Source of the DNA: Pelagilacustribacter hypolimneticus
Lineage (GTDB): Bacteria > Pseudomonadota > Alphaproteobacteria > Pelagibacterales > Pelagibacteraceae
Length of the DNA stretch: 6,997 bases
NCBI GenBank assembly: GCA_965235125.1
Contig: CBDDXH010000054.1
Span: 1 to 6,997, forward strand
Reading direction: 5' to 3'
Shown here: piece after piece, positions 6,713-6,997 of the stretch
Layout of the letters: every line of letters begins with the position of its first letter
Position numbering within the stretch: the first letter of the stretch is position 1
Position numbers and translations under genes: made by a program
The notes under the pieces: model-generated
What the model was told of the DNA's origin: nothing
Databases searched by the model: none
What the model saw: only the letters and a program-made list of their open reading frames with translations

Positions 6713-6742
6713 AATTTATACAACTAAAAAAAGTCAAATAAA

Positions 6743-6997
6743 GTGAAAATAATATTAGCATCCAAAAGCGAAGTTATAAAAAAAATTTTAGAAAAAAATA
6801 ATTTTAATTGTATTGTTGTTCCCTCTAAAATAGACGAAGATCAAGTTAAAGACTCATTGCTAGCCGCAGGTGCAAGCCCAATGTTAGTTTCAAAAAATTT
6901 AGCAGAACTAAAGTCTACAAAAGTAAGTAATAATTATCCTGATCAATTAGTTTTGGGAGCAGACAGCGTTATAAGTCTAAATAACGAATTAATTAAT
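6743..6997 (+). CDS. maf: Maf-family nucleotide pyrophosphatase-like protein, N-terminal part
   Basis: Maf/HAM1-related proteins hydrolyse non-canonical or modified nucleoside triphosphates and have been linked to cell division arrest. The 85 codons visible, from a GTG start to the window edge, have no stop; family members are about 190-200 residues. MKIILASKS at the N-terminus and LVLGADSVI at 69-77 (aspartate D74) are the family's first two landmarks. SLLAAGASPMLVSKNLAELK (38-57) resembles the alphaproteobacterial origin-adjacent Maf subgroup. The arginines that normally follow the SxS motif are absent: the sequence is SKSEVIKK. GTG is chosen because no ATG fits and the family N-terminus begins exactly there; no Shine-Dalgarno sequence is visible. 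In relatives maf is followed by aroE, coaE and dnaQ, which would lie beyond this window. The family call is firm; retained activity is uncertain. Confidence 0.85.
   Translation, partial: MKIILASKSEVIKKILEKNNFNCIVVPSKIDEDQVKDSLLAAGASPMLVSKNLAELKSTKVSNNYPDQLVLGADSVISLNNELIN

Larger units (their letters stand above)
6386..6742. other. Candidate chromosomal replication origin (oriC) between hemE and maf
   Basis: This 357-base gap between divergent genes has no credible ORF. By hand count it is about 17% G+C, and about 14% in the core 6471-6660, which would melt easily. The Caulobacter and Rickettsia origins lie beside hemE at this synteny point (established for those genera, recalled). Three 9-mers match the DnaA box TTATNCACA with one mismatch: 6452-6460, 6556-6564 and 6626-6634. 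Weaker ones, with two mismatches, lie at 6586-6594, 6655-6663, 6666-6674 and 6716-6724. About one single-mismatch box is expected by chance at this composition, so the boxes are only mild support. No TTAA-N7-TTAA CtrA site and no GANTC site is present. The region must also hold promoters for hemE and maf. The call rests mainly on synteny, divergence and AT-richness. Confidence 0.55.

Noticed and set aside
6386..6742. CtrA-binding sites, given the many TTAA tetramers
   Set aside because: I checked the spacings: none forms TTAA-N7-TTAA; the nearest is TTAA-N7-TTAT at 6402-6416. TTAA is expected often in 83% AT DNA.
6386..6742. GANTC (CcrM) methylation sites in the candidate origin
   Set aside because: None is present in the gap; the nearest seen is GACTC at 6851-6855 inside maf.

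Overview
The window looks like a chromosomal core segment of a very AT-rich, small-genome alphaproteobacterium. A marine SAR11 (Pelagibacterales)-type organism is the best guess. The reasons are compact gene spacing, AT-biased and lysine-rich proteins, and the gene order mnmG-mnmE-rho-hemJ-hemH-hemE next to an intergenic region and then maf. This matches, from memory, the hemE side of the replication origin in Caulobacter and Rickettsia. Taxonomy is inferred from content and synteny, not from a database match.

Layout. Positions 1-6385 hold six genes, all on the minus strand and nearly back to back. In transcription order they are hemE (5375-6385), hemH (4356-5378), hemJ (3918-4352), rho (2582-3853), mnmE (1209-2531) and mnmG (from 1152 off the left edge; about 384 codons visible). 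hemE and hemH overlap by ATGA, and hemH and hemJ are 3 bases apart. A 64-base gap before rho holds a plausible promoter and a C-rich, G-poor leader. Gaps of about 50 bases separate rho, mnmE and mnmG. Positions 6386-6742 are a 357-base noncoding gap, about 17% G+C by hand count, between divergent genes. It is the best candidate for the chromosomal replication origin. From 6743 a plus-strand maf gene runs off the right edge.

Functions. HemE, HemJ and HemH are three of the last four enzymes of protoporphyrin-dependent heme synthesis. The coproporphyrinogen oxidase step (HemF/HemN) is not here. Rho is the transcription termination helicase. MnmE and MnmG form the complex that modifies the wobble uridine of certain tRNAs. 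Maf-family proteins hydrolyse non-canonical nucleotides.

There are no mobile elements, CRISPR arrays, RNA genes or evidence of a new defence or biosynthetic system. The points of interest are the candidate origin, the gene apparently missing on its maf side, a 13-base A tract inside hemE, and the unusual rho leader.
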